Positions 1 to 8,254 of a stretch of DNA of 64,000 nt are shown piece by piece. Below the pieces are notes generated by a model. That model worked only from the letters and a program-made list of their open reading frames with translations, was not told the origin of the DNA and ran no database searches. The translations under genes were made by a program, and so were the position numbers. Every line of letters starts with the position of its first letter. Position 1 is the stretch's first letter. This DNA is from CAADGY01 sp900696665 (GTDB lineage Bacteria; Acidobacteriota; Terriglobia; Bryobacterales; Bryobacteraceae): contig JAPSFM010000015.1 of assembly GCA_035063885.1 (NCBI GenBank), positions 1 to 64,000 on the forward strand, written 5' to 3'.

Positions 1-57
1 TCGCTTCTCCTGCTTTTGATGACTCCAGTTCAGGGTGTCAGTAGAATACAGAAGACT

Positions 58-1152
58 ATGAATACATCGATCCTTCGCCCGCCGGTGGCGTTGCTTTGCC
101 TGGTCGCGGCGTGTGGCGCCCAGGATGTTGCCGCTCGCATCGATGAATACATCCAGGCTCACGCGAAGGTGCAATCTTTCAACGGTTCGGTGCTGGTCGC
201 GCGGAAGGGCAAGGTGGTTGTAAGCAAAGGCTACGGCCTGGCAAACGTGGAACATGATGTTCCTAATACGCCACGGACCAAGTTTCGTCTGGGGTCCATC
301 ACCAAACAGTTCACGTCGATGGCGATTGCACAACTCGCCGTGCGCGGCAAACTCAGCCTGGAGGACACTGCTCGCAAGTATATTCCGGATGCACAGGAAT
401 CGTGGAGCAGAGTCACGCTACGGCATCTGCTCACGCACACATCAGGGATTCCGAGCTTTACCAGCTTTCCGGATTATCCGCAGTTCAAGATCGAACCGGC
501 TCCGCCGCTCGAACTGATCGCACGGTTCAAGAATAAGCTACTCGAATTCGAACCCGGCGAAAAGTTCAAGTACAACAACTCCGGTTACTATTTACTCGGC
601 TACATTGTTGAGAAAGCGTCCGGACAATCCTACGAGAGCTACCTCAAACAGAACATCTTCGATCCGCTGGAGATGAAAGACACCGGCTACGACACAAACA
701 GCGCCATCATAAAAGGGCGCGCGGCGGGCTACACGCTTCGCGGCGGCGGTTGGGTGAACGCCGACTATATCAACATGGAGGTTCCCGGCGGAGCGGGAGC
801 GTTGTATTCCACAGTCGAAGATCTCCACCGGTGGGACCAGGCCCTCTATACGGAAAAACTTGTGCCCCGGCAGATGCTGGAAACAATTTTTACGCCCTGC
901 AAAGGGAACTACGCCTTCGGCTGGGTGGTGAACAAACAGCTTAACCATCGCGTGATCCGCCACGGCGGCGGCATCGAAGGCTTTAACACGGTCATTGCGC
1001 GTTACCCCAACGAGCGTGTCTGCGTCATCGCGCTCAGCAATTTGAACAGCGGCGCGCTCGATCAAATCGGCGATGATCTTGCCGCGATTGTTTTCGGCGA
1101 ACCATACGAACTGCCGCGCGCACGAAAGGAAATCAGCGTCAACCCGGAGTGA
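58..1152 (+). CDS. Exported serine hydrolase, beta-lactamase class C / penicillin-binding fold
   Basis: Predicted 364-residue serine hydrolase of the beta-lactamase class C family, a group that includes esterases, D-aminopeptidases and carboxypeptidases as well as true beta-lactamases. The catalytic Ser80-x-x-Lys83 (SITK), the Tyr172-Asn-Asn motif and a late His302-Gly-Gly motif standing for the KTG box are all visible. The N terminus is a signal sequence with a lipobox-like VAAC ending at Cys19, so it may be a lipoprotein. An in-frame ATG exists 42 nt upstream at 16, but the start at 58 puts the hydrophobic leader at the N terminus. The last 14 nt overlap the convergent rsfS gene. The family is clear; the substrate cannot be told. 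Confidence 0.9.
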   Translation: MNTSILRPPVALLCLVAACGAQDVAARIDEYIQAHAKVQSFNGSVLVARKGKVVVSKGYGLANVEHDVPNTPRTKFRLGSITKQFTSMAIAQLAVRGKLSLEDTARKYIPDAQESWSRVTLRHLLTHTSGIPSFTSFPDYPQFKIEPAPPLELIARFKNKLLEFEPGEKFKYNNSGYYLLGYIVEKASGQSYESYLKQNIFDPLEMKDTGYDTNSAIIKGRAAGYTLRGGGWVNADYINMEVPGGAGALYSTVEDLHRWDQALYTEKLVPRQMLETIFTPCKGNYAFGWVVNKQLNHRVIRHGGGIEGFNTVIARYPNERVCVIALSNLNSGALDQIGDDLAAIVFGEPYELPRARKEISVNPE

Positions 1153-1534
1153 CGGGCACTTCTTTGGCTTGACGCCAGAGCCGCTCCAGATCGTAATAGC
1201 TTCGTGCTTCGTCGGAGAAGACGTGCACCAGCAGATCGCCATAATCCAGAAGCACCCAACCGGCGTTATCGTAGCCTTCCACGTTTGCAGGCCGTTCGCC
1301 GTATTTTTTCAGTGCCGCCCCGATTTCGTCGGCGATGGCCCGAATCTGCCGCGGGTTCGCACCGGAGCAGATAACAAAATAGTCGGCGAAGGTTGTAATC
1401 CCGCGCAGGTCCAACACGCGAATGTCTTTGGCTTTCTTGGCTTCGGCCGCCCGTACAGCAACCGCCCAGTTCGGTTCGGAAGCAGCCGCTTCGGATGGAT
1501 CATGGAAAGGTTCGGAACGTGGTGTTCGTGCCAC
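1139..1534 (-). CDS. rsfS: Ribosomal silencing factor RsfS
   Basis: 131-residue RsfS (Iojap/DUF143) protein. The family binds ribosomal protein uL14 on the 50S subunit and blocks subunit joining when nutrients are short. The characteristic run LRGITTFADYFVICSG is at about residues 43-58, followed by the family's typical segment on keeping the 'GYDNAGWVLLDYGDLLVHVF' element. The first 20 or so residues look like a non-conserved extension, so a later start is possible. It is normally encoded beside nadD; nadD is not in this window. It converges with the serine hydrolase (14-nt overlap) and is divergent from the M15-like gene at 1585. Confidence 0.93.
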   Translation of the reverse strand: MARTPRSEPFHDPSEAAASEPNWAVAVRAAEAKKAKDIRVLDLRGITTFADYFVICSGANPRQIRAIADEIGAALKKYGERPANVEGYDNAGWVLLDYGDLLVHVFSDEARSYYDLERLWRQAKEVPVTPG

Positions 1535-1584
1535 TCGCCGGGGAACGTCCTCCTGACCCGTATCGTACTACAATAAGAATATTG

Positions 1585-2412
1585 ATGCGCTCAGCCGCCA
1601 TGGGATTAGTATGTCTGTACGGGATTTTATATGCCCAGAGCGCCCGAATTCCTTCCCTGCCTTCCGATGGGCCGGACGCCCAACGTGTTCGTGAACTGGT
1701 GGATGCGGGCGCCCTGCCCCGGTTGACGCTTCAGCAAGTGGAGGAGGCGGAAGCGGATGCTCGCGACCGCGAAGTGCTCGACCTAACCCTGTATGGGAAA
1801 GTGGGGGTCGAGGACCTGAGCGAAGAGCAGGCCGAGCAGATGCTAGAAGCGGCACGCCGCCAACTGGACCGCCGCGCCGGGAAGCTGCGAAGAACCAAAG
1901 AACTGGCTGCGGAAGGCGTAATCCCGCGGACAGCCGTCGGCCCTGTTCTCGAAGAGTATAACCGGGGCCTGAAAACGCTCGATTTGGCCGAATCCCGCGC
2001 CAACCTCTTTCGGGAACTTGTTGCCATGGTTCATGCCGAGCAAGCAGCAGAAGCGGCGGTGGAATCTCCGCTGAATGACGCTGCGCGCATCGCCGAACGC
2101 TACGATGGCGCGGGGCGGTTTAACAGCGCGGATTTGAAAGCTATTGTTCTCGCTTTCGAGAAGCGGTTCGCACAGCCTTTGCCGATCAGCGCGAACGGCT
2201 CCACAGCTTTACACCGTTCGCTCGGATTCGACCACCGGGGCCGGGTTGACGTTGCGCTGCATCCCGACCAGGAGGAAGGGCGCTGGCTCCGGGAAACTCT
2301 CGAATCCCTCAAAATTCCATACTTCGCTTTCCGGCAACCGGTTCCCGGGAAAGCGACGGGCGCTCACATCCATATCGGTCCGCCCAGCCTCCGCCTGCGG
2401 AACGCCGATTGA
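1585..2412 (+). CDS. Exported protein with C-terminal peptidase M15-like motifs
   Basis: 275-residue secreted protein. I place the start at 1585 because it puts a signal peptide (MRSAAMGLVCLYGILYAQSA) at the N terminus; the frame is open further upstream, but that part would run into the rsfS 5' region. The middle (about residues 40-160) is charged and probably helical. The C terminus carries H-x(8)-G-R-V-D (HRSLGFDHRGRVDV) and a late HIHIG, a spacing that resembles the zinc ligands SxHxxGxAxD and HxH of M15 D-Ala-D-Ala carboxypeptidases. This suggests a peptidoglycan-acting metallopeptidase, but the match is by motif only. A TACAAT box at 1569-1574 lies 10 nt before the ATG. hpt follows 4 nt after the stop. 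Confidence 0.75.
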   Translation: MRSAAMGLVCLYGILYAQSARIPSLPSDGPDAQRVRELVDAGALPRLTLQQVEEAEADARDREVLDLTLYGKVGVEDLSEEQAEQMLEAARRQLDRRAGKLRRTKELAAEGVIPRTAVGPVLEEYNRGLKTLDLAESRANLFRELVAMVHAEQAAEAAVESPLNDAARIAERYDGAGRFNSADLKAIVLAFEKRFAQPLPISANGSTALHRSLGFDHRGRVDVALHPDQEEGRWLRETLESLKIPYFAFRQPVPGKATGAHIHIGPPSLRLRNAD

Positions 2413-2416
2413 TCGC

Positions 2417-2941
2417 ATGAGCGATCTCAAGTTGCGCGTCCTGATTCCTGCAAGTGAGATTCAACAGCGCATTGAAGAGTTGGCCCGGAAGATCTCCGCC
2501 GACTACAGCGGCAGGTCTGTACTTTTGATCGGAATCCTCAAGGGCGCCTGCTTTTTCCTGGCGGACCTGGCGCGCGCGCTCACCATTCCCGCCCGCATCG
2601 ACTTCGCCGGCATCTCCAGCTACGGCCAGGGCACCGTCAGTTCGAACCAAGTCAAGCTGACCAAAGACATCGAACTCTGCATTGAAGGCATGGACGTGCT
2701 GATCGTCGAAGACATCGTCGACAGTGGAGTGACGCTGACCTATTTGTGCGATTTGCTGGCGAAACGCAGGCCGAAATCCATTCGTATCGCCGCGCTGCTC
2801 GAGAAGCCGGAGCGGCGGCGCCAGCCTGTGGAGATCCACTATCTCGGTTTCCAGATTCCAAATGAATTCGTGGTCGGGTTCGGATTGGACTATGCGGAGG
2901 ATTATCGGAATCTACGGGATATCTGCGTTCTGGAGCAATAA
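2417..2941 (+). CDS. hpt: Hypoxanthine phosphoribosyltransferase
   Basis: 174-residue purine-salvage enzyme that converts hypoxanthine or guanine plus PRPP to IMP or GMP in the cytoplasm. The PRPP-binding loop VLIVEDIVDSGVTL (about residues 94-107), the N-terminal LIGILKGACFFLADL segment and a C-terminal VGFGLDYAEDYRN are family hallmarks. The same frame is open upstream, but the ATG at 2417, 4 nt after the stop of the M15-like gene, gives the normal family length. A GC hairpin (2944-2959) starts just behind the stop codon. De novo purine genes (purQLF) lie 50 kb further on in this window and are not linked to it. Confidence 0.96.
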   Translation: MSDLKLRVLIPASEIQQRIEELARKISADYSGRSVLLIGILKGACFFLADLARALTIPARIDFAGISSYGQGTVSSNQVKLTKDIELCIEGMDVLIVEDIVDSGVTLTYLCDLLAKRRPKSIRIAALLEKPERRRQPVEIHYLGFQIPNEFVVGFGLDYAEDYRNLRDICVLEQ

Positions 2942-2943
2942 CG

Positions 2944-2959
2944 CGGGCAGGTCTGCCCG
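2944..2959. terminator. GC hairpin between convergent hpt and CDGSH gene
   Basis: Perfect inverted repeat CGGGCA-GGTC-TGCCCG, a 6-bp stem with a 4-nt loop, placed 2 nt after the hpt stop and 14 nt before the end of the convergent CDGSH gene. There is no T-run on either side, so it may only mark the 3' ends or act with Rho. Confidence 0.4.
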
Positions 2960-2972
2960 TAGCATTGTCAAC

Positions 2973-3203
2973 CTATACTTTCGGCTTGGGAGGCGGCAGT
3001 TCGAACGCCTCGCATTGCGAAATGAAGCCTTTCCGATTATGACTGCCATCACAAAATGGCTTGTTCTCCGAGAAACCGCAGCGGCACAGTGAAACTACAA
3101 CTCGGCCTCCCAACCCATATTCCTTTCCGTTTGCATCCTGGATAATAAAATCGCCCTCAACCCGCAAGGATCCGTTGTTCATAACCGTGATCTTCGTCGG
3201 CAT
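2973..3203 (-). CDS. CDGSH-type iron-sulfur domain protein
   Basis: 76-residue protein with one zf-CDGSH motif, CRCGFSENKPFCDGSH at about residues 43-58. In this family the three Cys and one His bind a redox-active, labile [2Fe-2S] cluster; electron transfer or iron/redox sensing is usually proposed. The frame is open up to 3371, but the upstream part has no family similarity and the start at 3203 (MPTKITVMNNGSLRVEGDF) begins where the conserved domain begins. It has a single CDGSH repeat, so it would form its functional unit as a homodimer. It is divergent from the gene at 3258. Confidence 0.88.
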   Translation of the reverse strand: MPTKITVMNNGSLRVEGDFIIQDANGKEYGLGGRVVVSLCRCGFSENKPFCDGSHNRKGFISQCEAFELPPPKPKV

Positions 3204-3232
3204 GCACCCCGATCGTAGCAAATCCGCCCTAA

Positions 3233-3238
3233 TATAAT
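3233..3238 (+). promoter_or_regulatory. Candidate -10 box for the gene at 3258
   Basis: Perfect TATAAT hexamer whose end lies 19 nt before the start codon at 3258, in the short divergent spacer between the CDGSH gene and the secreted protein gene. No convincing -35 hexamer is seen at 16-18 bp. Confidence 0.45.
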
Positions 3239-3257
3239 ACGTGCTGGATGGTTTGAT

Positions 3258-4484
3258 ATGCGGTTGATAAGGTTGTGTGCCGTCGCCGCCACCTTGTTTT
3301 CGGACGTCTCCCTCGCAGGTCAGGAAGAACTTGCACCGGAGGAGCTGCTGCTTGCCCGCATTAAGTTGCACATGGCGGAAGTTCTCGAAAAGCTACCCAA
3401 CTACACCTGTCTCGAGACGATAGAGCGCTCCCGCCGGCGGGCTGCAAATAAAAGGTATGAACTCATAGACTCATTGCGGCTGGAAGTAGCATACGTAGAA
3501 CGGAAAGAGATGTTCGCGTGGCCCGGCGCGGGAAAATTCGAAGAACGGGAGTTCAGGGAATTCGTTCCTGCTGGCGCATTCGGTAACGGCAACTTCGCAC
3601 TGCATGCCCGAAGCGTTTTCCTTTCGAACGCCGCCAGCTTCTCTTATGAGGGCGAGACGGTGGAAGGGGACCGGCGCCTGGTGCGCTTCCATTTCCGGAT
3701 ACCGCAGGCGCTAAGCGGTTATAGCATACGAGTGGGAGAGGAGGAGGCGATCGTCGGCTACCACGGCTTCTTTCAGGCGGACGCGGGAACTATCGATCTG
3801 GTCCGGCTACGGGTCATCGCGGACGAGCTTCCGCCGCAACTGCGACTATCCGAGGCCACCGATACACTGGAATACGGCCGCCAGCACATTGGCGGCACGG
3901 ACTTCCTGCTACCCCTCGGTTCCGAATTGAGGATGATCGACATGTGGGGAAACGAGGCCCGGAACAGGATCGTGTTCAGCGGGTGCCGGCAGTACGCCGG
4001 TGAGTCTTTTCTTTCCTTCGCCGATCCTCCGCCGGATTCGGAACCTGCGCCGCTCACGCCGGCAGAGGTCCAACTGCCCGCCGGAATCGTTCTCGAGGTA
4101 GAGTTGGAAGCACGGCTGGATCTGCGCACGGCGGCAATTGGAGACCCCGTTATCGCGACGGTGCTTCGCAGCGTCCGCAAACAGGGCAAGACACTGGTCG
4201 ACAAAGGAGCGCGCCTCTCGGGACGCATTCATAAGTTGGACCGGACGCGAAGCAGCTACTTCGCGGTAGGTTTCACATTTGGAACTCTCGAATTCGATGG
4301 AAACCATGCCGTGATCGCATCACGCGTGGAAGAAGCCGGCCCATTCTTCGGTCTTTATCGCGCCTATCGTAACTCCGCCATTCAAGACAACACGCTGGCG
4401 GTGCGAAGTACTCATCCAATGCTGCCTGCCGGCTTCCGGCTGGTATTGCAGACTATTCCAATTTCCAATGAGGCAAAACAGTGA
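3258..4484 (+). CDS. Exported protein of unknown function with C-terminal beta-rich domain
   Basis: 408 residues, not assigned to a named family. A signal peptide covers about residues 1-21. The N-terminal part has a LPNYTCLETIER segment of a kind often seen in secreted Acidobacteria proteins with an N-terminal TCxET motif. The C-terminal part (about 280-390), with PAGIVLEVELEARLDLRTA, a GDPVIATVLRSV stretch and GARLSGRIH, resembles the beta-barrel 'tunable-cost' repeat found in TrbI/VirB10-like and other cell-surface proteins; this is a pattern impression only. The gene overlaps the next gene by 4 nt (GTGA), so translation of the GH88 enzyme is probably coupled to it. Confidence 0.8.
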   Translation: MRLIRLCAVAATLFSDVSLAGQEELAPEELLLARIKLHMAEVLEKLPNYTCLETIERSRRRAANKRYELIDSLRLEVAYVERKEMFAWPGAGKFEEREFREFVPAGAFGNGNFALHARSVFLSNAASFSYEGETVEGDRRLVRFHFRIPQALSGYSIRVGEEEAIVGYHGFFQADAGTIDLVRLRVIADELPPQLRLSEATDTLEYGRQHIGGTDFLLPLGSELRMIDMWGNEARNRIVFSGCRQYAGESFLSFADPPPDSEPAPLTPAEVQLPAGIVLEVELEARLDLRTAAIGDPVIATVLRSVRKQGKTLVDKGARLSGRIHKLDRTRSSYFAVGFTFGTLEFDGNHAVIASRVEEAGPFFGLYRAYRNSAIQDNTLAVRSTHPMLPAGFRLVLQTIPISNEAKQ

Positions 4485-5605
4485 TCCAGTTCGAGGTTGA
4501 AGCCGACCGCCTTCTTTTTGACGATGCAATGAGGTTCGCCCGGTCGCAGATCAAGAAGCTCATTGAATCCCACCCGGACTTTTACCCGATGTACACCCAG
4601 GGCGGTAAGTGGAAACATGAGGGCCCGGTATGGACACACTGGTGCGATGGTTTCCTCGGTGGCATGATGTGGCTCTTCCATCGCCATCTCGGGGACAAGC
4701 ATCCGGATGCGAGGTACTGGAAGAAGCAGGCGATCCGTTACTCCAAGCCACTCGAGCCGAGAAAGTTCGACCGTGACGTCCATGACCTCGGATTCATCTT
4801 CATGCCGACGTATCACCCGTGGCATCGCGTTACTGGTGAGGAGGCGCTGAAAGATGTCCTGATTCAGGCCGGCCAGACGATGGCCCTTCGTTTCCGCGAA
4901 CGGGGCCAGTATCTGCGCTCGTTTGTGGCGGACGATTCGCTGTTCATCGATATCATGGCGAACGTCGGAATCATCTTCTACGCCGCCAGGGAAACAGGCG
5001 ACCGGAAACTGCGCGAGGCCGCCACCCGGCACGCCCTGACAACGCGGCGCGTGCTGGTGCGCGGTGATGGATCGACGGCGCACGAAGGCATCTTCGATCT
5101 GGAGACGGGTGAGTTCCTCCGGCAGTCCACGCACCAGGGCTACCGCGGTGATTCATGCTGGTCGCGCGGCCTTGCCTGGGCGATTCACGGTTTCACCACC
5201 TGCTACGAATACAGCCGCGACCCGCGGTTTATCGAAACGGCCGAGGCGTGCGCCGATTATTACATAACGCATACGCCGGCCGATGGCATTCCGCCGTGGG
5301 ATTATAACGCACCGCCTGAAAGCCGGAGACAGGTGGACACTTCCGCCGCTGCGATCACCGCGGCCGGAATGCTGCGGCTTTCGCGCCTGCTCGCGGACCC
5401 GGTGAAAGGCCATTTCTACTGGTCCACCGCGGTACACATTCTGCGCTCCCTATGCGAAATGTACCTTGCGAAGGACGATCCTTCCTGGGAAGGCATTTTG
5501 AAGGGCGGGGTATATCATATTCATAAGAACCTGGGTGTGAACGAATCCGTGATGTGGGGCGACTACTTCTTCATCGAAGCATTGGAGCACGTTTTACGGC
5601 CGTAA
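4481..5605 (+). CDS. Glycoside hydrolase family 88 (unsaturated uronyl hydrolase-like)
   Basis: 374-residue GH88-type enzyme. The family removes the unsaturated 4-deoxy uronic acid left at the non-reducing end by polysaccharide lyases, by a hydration mechanism using two Asp residues. HDLGF with Asp102 and FIDIMAN with Asp157 fit those positions, and the many Trp, Tyr and Arg residues of the alpha6/alpha6 barrel are present. There is no signal peptide, so it should act in the cytoplasm on imported oligosaccharides. The start is a GTG that overlaps the stop of the upstream gene by 4 nt. Family confident; the precise substrate (pectin, heparinoid or ulvan fragments) is not. Confidence 0.9.
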   Translation: MIQFEVEADRLLFDDAMRFARSQIKKLIESHPDFYPMYTQGGKWKHEGPVWTHWCDGFLGGMMWLFHRHLGDKHPDARYWKKQAIRYSKPLEPRKFDRDVHDLGFIFMPTYHPWHRVTGEEALKDVLIQAGQTMALRFRERGQYLRSFVADDSLFIDIMANVGIIFYAARETGDRKLREAATRHALTTRRVLVRGDGSTAHEGIFDLETGEFLRQSTHQGYRGDSCWSRGLAWAIHGFTTCYEYSRDPRFIETAEACADYYITHTPADGIPPWDYNAPPESRRQVDTSAAAITAAGMLRLSRLLADPVKGHFYWSTAVHILRSLCEMYLAKDDPSWEGILKGGVYHIHKNLGVNESVMWGDYFFIEALEHVLRP

Positions 5606-5666
5606 GCTCCTCAGCGCCGCCAGAACGGAGAAGACCGCTTACCGGCGCGTGCGGCCCCATTTCCGA

Positions 5667-5684
5667 GCCGCGTTTCAGCGCGGC
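5667..5684. terminator. Small GC hairpin at the 3' junction of GH88 and nitrilase genes
   Basis: GCCGCG and CGCGGC form a perfect 6-bp stem around a 6-nt loop that contains the stop codon of the minus-strand nitrilase-family gene. Placement between converging genes suits a bidirectional 3'-end structure, but there is no T-run and such stems are easy to find by chance in GC-rich DNA. Confidence 0.25.
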
Positions 5685-6889
5685 GTTGAGCTTTGCGGAA
5701 GCTGGTCCGTGGCGCTGCCCCGGATCTTCTCCAGCCGTTGCCGCGACACGCGGTCGATCCACGTGCGGGGAAAGCCGGCGCGGAGTTTTTCGAAAGCCGC
5801 GATGGCGTCCGCTGTCTTGCCGCTATTGAGTAGCGCCTCTGCCTCGCGGAATCGCTCTTCGCCGATAGTGAGTGCTTGCGCTCCGACGCGCGCCGCCTCC
5901 TCCGGCGTAGTTGTCTCGGGAACCTTTTTCAGCACCGGAGGGTTGGGGTCCGTCAGAATTCCATAAGCGGCGGGGTTCCGTTCCCGGAAGAGCCGTGCGC
6001 GCATGTCGGTCTGCGAATTCAAAGCGTCGCCCCCTTCGCGCCCGGCGAACGGGTTGATATCGGCCATTACGATATCGTTCGGCTCTTTTCCCTCCGCCAG
6101 CACTTTCCCCTGCGGTGAAATAATCATGGCTCCGCCGCCGCGGTGGGATACGACAAGATAGATGAAATTGTCCACGGCGCGTGTGCGAAAAGCGGCACGG
6201 CTCATGTCCCGTTCGCCGAATGCCGCTCCGCCCATCGTCGGGACAAACACGATGTCCGCGCCGCCCAGGGCGAGACTCCGCGTGGCTTCGGGCATGACCA
6301 TGTCGTAGCAGATCAACATGCCCACACCACCCAGATCGGGGGTTTCAAACACCGGGAAATGGTCACCGCGCTTGCGGCCGGACTCCTGGAGGGGAAGATT
6401 GACCTTGTAATACCGTCCGATTTCCCGGCCGTCGCGGCCCAAAAGAAAAGCGGCGTTGCGGTAGCTGCCATCCTGCTCTGCCACATCGCTCGAACACACC
6501 AGGTACATCCGGTAGCTGGCCGCTACCTTTCCTAACCGCGTGAGCATCCGCGTGACCGCCTCGGGAAGGACCTGGTTCATCCTCTCTGCGTTGCCCATCT
6601 CCCAATGCAGCACACCCATCGTGTCTTCGGGCAGCACCAGAACGTCGCACCCCGCTTGTCCGGCCCTGTGTACGATCTGCTCCAGGAGGGTGAGCGAACG
6701 GTCGACTTCTTCCAATACCTTCGCCGGTTCCAAACGCCAATTGATCAGCCGCGCGGCGGGTTGCGCCGCGCAAACACGTCTATCCCGCGCAGGGCGCGCA
6801 GCATTGGAAGCAGAGCCCTGCGCCAGGGCGATTGCGTTGCCGCCGATCATTAGCGCGGCGATTCCGCTCAATATTCCGCATGGGACCAC
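5675..6889 (-). CDS. Exported carbon-nitrogen hydrolase (nitrilase superfamily)
   Basis: 404-residue amidohydrolase of the nitrilase superfamily, which cleaves amide or nitrile C-N bonds through a Glu-Lys-Cys triad. Glu88 (LVLPED), Lys162 (GRYYKVNLP) and Cys194 (MLICYDMVMP) are all present with normal spacing. Unlike most members it starts with a hydrophobic leader (to about residue 24), so it should act in the periplasm. After the catalytic domain (about 40-290) comes a tail of about 110 residues whose last half (EALLNSGKTADAIAAFEKL) looks like a TPR-type helical hairpin. Substrate unknown. It is divergent from the Gfo/Idh/MocA gene at 6961. Confidence 0.88.
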   Translation of the reverse strand: MVPCGILSGIAALMIGGNAIALAQGSASNAARPARDRRVCAAQPAARLINWRLEPAKVLEEVDRSLTLLEQIVHRAGQAGCDVLVLPEDTMGVLHWEMGNAERMNQVLPEAVTRMLTRLGKVAASYRMYLVCSSDVAEQDGSYRNAAFLLGRDGREIGRYYKVNLPLQESGRKRGDHFPVFETPDLGGVGMLICYDMVMPEATRSLALGGADIVFVPTMGGAAFGERDMSRAAFRTRAVDNFIYLVVSHRGGGAMIISPQGKVLAEGKEPNDIVMADINPFAGREGGDALNSQTDMRARLFRERNPAAYGILTDPNPPVLKKVPETTTPEEAARVGAQALTIGEERFREAEALLNSGKTADAIAAFEKLRAGFPRTWIDRVSRQRLEKIRGSATDQLPQSSTPR

Positions 6890-6925
6890 GGCAAACCTCT
6901 CCCACTGATTTTGCCTCAGTGGCCG

Positions 6926-6954
6926 ATGAAACGGGAATGAGCTTCGCGCATAAT
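6926..6954 (+). promoter_or_regulatory. Candidate promoter with -10 box 6 nt before the start codon
   Basis: ATGAAA (6926-6931) and CATAAT (6949-6954) are separated by 17 bp; the -10 match is 5 of 6. It ends 6 nt before the ATG at 6961, which would put the transcription start on or next to the start codon and make the message leaderless. No Shine-Dalgarno site is seen. Confidence 0.4.
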
Positions 6955-6960
6955 CTAATA

Positions 6961-8214
6961 ATGGATCGCAGATTCTTTCTTTCCACGGGAGTATCGTCTC
7001 TCGTTTCCTCGCAACTCGGCGCCGCTAGCGACCGGGTACGGATCGCCGTCATCGGCATGGGAGGGCGCGGCAGCGAACTCATGCGCGTATTCTCGGGCAT
7101 TGCCGGCGTCGAGGTTGCCGCCGTGGTGGACCCGGACGGCAATCGTGGTGAGAAGGCCGCCGGATGGCTCCTTGAGAAGACCGGCAAGCGCGCCACGGTG
7201 GAGACCGACATGCGTCGCGTGTTCGATGACAAGACCATCGACGCCGTAATCATCGCCACTACGAATCACTGGCACGCGCTGACCGCTATCTGGGCTATGC
7301 AGGCTGGAAAGGACGTTTACGTGGAAAAGCCGGTATCGCACAACTTCTTCGAAGGCCAAAAACTGGTGGAGGCGGCCCGCAAGTACAACCGGATTGCGCA
7401 GGGCGGCACTCAACGGCGCTCCATGGGCCGTTTTCGAAAGGCCGTACAGTTGCTGCATGAAGGGGTGATCGGAGACATTTACCTGGCGAAATGGTTTTTT
7501 CCTGGCGGCCGGAATTCCATCGGCTTCAAGCCGGTTGAGGCGCCTCCGTCCTGGCTCAAATGGGACCTCTGGCTGGGGCCCGCGCCCGAGCAGCCTTATC
7601 ACGGCAACCTGGTTCACTACAACTGGCACTGGTTCTGGGACTTCGGAAACGGCGAACTGGGCAACAACGGCATCCACCTGGTCGATATCTCGCGTTGGGG
7701 CATCGGCAAGGAACTGCCGGTGAAAGTGCATTGCTGGGGCGGACGCTTCGGCTATAAAGACCAGGCCGAGACTCCCAATACGCAAACGGTGACGTGGCAG
7801 TATGCGGATGGCAGCGCCATCGTCGGAGAGATTCGCGGCCTCTACACGACAGAACCGATGCATTGGGACTTTTTTGGATCGAAAGGCCACCTGCATATCG
7901 CCGCCAATGGTGAGTTTCAGATCCTGCTCGGGAGGAACAAGCAGACGGAACCGCCGGTGGAGCCATTGCCCGAGATGAATCACTACGCGAACTTCGCCGG
8001 CGCCGTGCGGACGCGGAATCGTGATATGCTGGCCGCCGAGATTCGCGAAACGCATCTCTCGACAGCGCTATGCCATCTGGGGAATATCGCTTATCGTGTA
8101 GGGCGCGAGGTGCGCTTCGATCCGGCGGCGGGGCGGTTTATCGATGCTCCCGATGCCGACAAACTTCTTACCAGGCGTTACCGGCCGCCGTATGTAGTGC
8201 CGGACCGGATCTAG
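6961..8214 (+). CDS. Exported Gfo/Idh/MocA family oxidoreductase
   Basis: 417-residue NAD(P)-dependent oxidoreductase of the Gfo/Idh/MocA family, enzymes that mostly oxidise or reduce hydroxyls of sugars and inositols. An RR leader (MDRRFFLSTGVSS) suggests Tat export after cofactor loading. The Rossmann GxGxxG-type site is VIGMGGRGSE (about residues 36-45), followed by the EKP motif (VEKPVSHNF, about 122-130), where Lys is usually the catalytic base. The ATG at 6961 was chosen because it puts the RR leader first. It lies 40 nt before the SelA-like PLP enzyme gene on the same strand, so the two may act on the same amino-sugar or sugar acid. One of five such enzymes in the window. Confidence 0.9.
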   Translation: MDRRFFLSTGVSSLVSSQLGAASDRVRIAVIGMGGRGSELMRVFSGIAGVEVAAVVDPDGNRGEKAAGWLLEKTGKRATVETDMRRVFDDKTIDAVIIATTNHWHALTAIWAMQAGKDVYVEKPVSHNFFEGQKLVEAARKYNRIAQGGTQRRSMGRFRKAVQLLHEGVIGDIYLAKWFFPGGRNSIGFKPVEAPPSWLKWDLWLGPAPEQPYHGNLVHYNWHWFWDFGNGELGNNGIHLVDISRWGIGKELPVKVHCWGGRFGYKDQAETPNTQTVTWQYADGSAIVGEIRGLYTTEPMHWDFFGSKGHLHIAANGEFQILLGRNKQTEPPVEPLPEMNHYANFAGAVRTRNRDMLAAEIRETHLSTALCHLGNIAYRVGREVRFDPAAGRFIDAPDADKLLTRRYRPPYVVPDRI

Positions 8215-8254
8215 AATCGAGCGGTAAACGATACTCGAATCGTGGAGGTATTTC

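Noticed and set aside
6955..8055. Minus-strand ORF (366 codons)
   Set aside because: Shadow of the Gfo/Idh/MocA gene at 6961.
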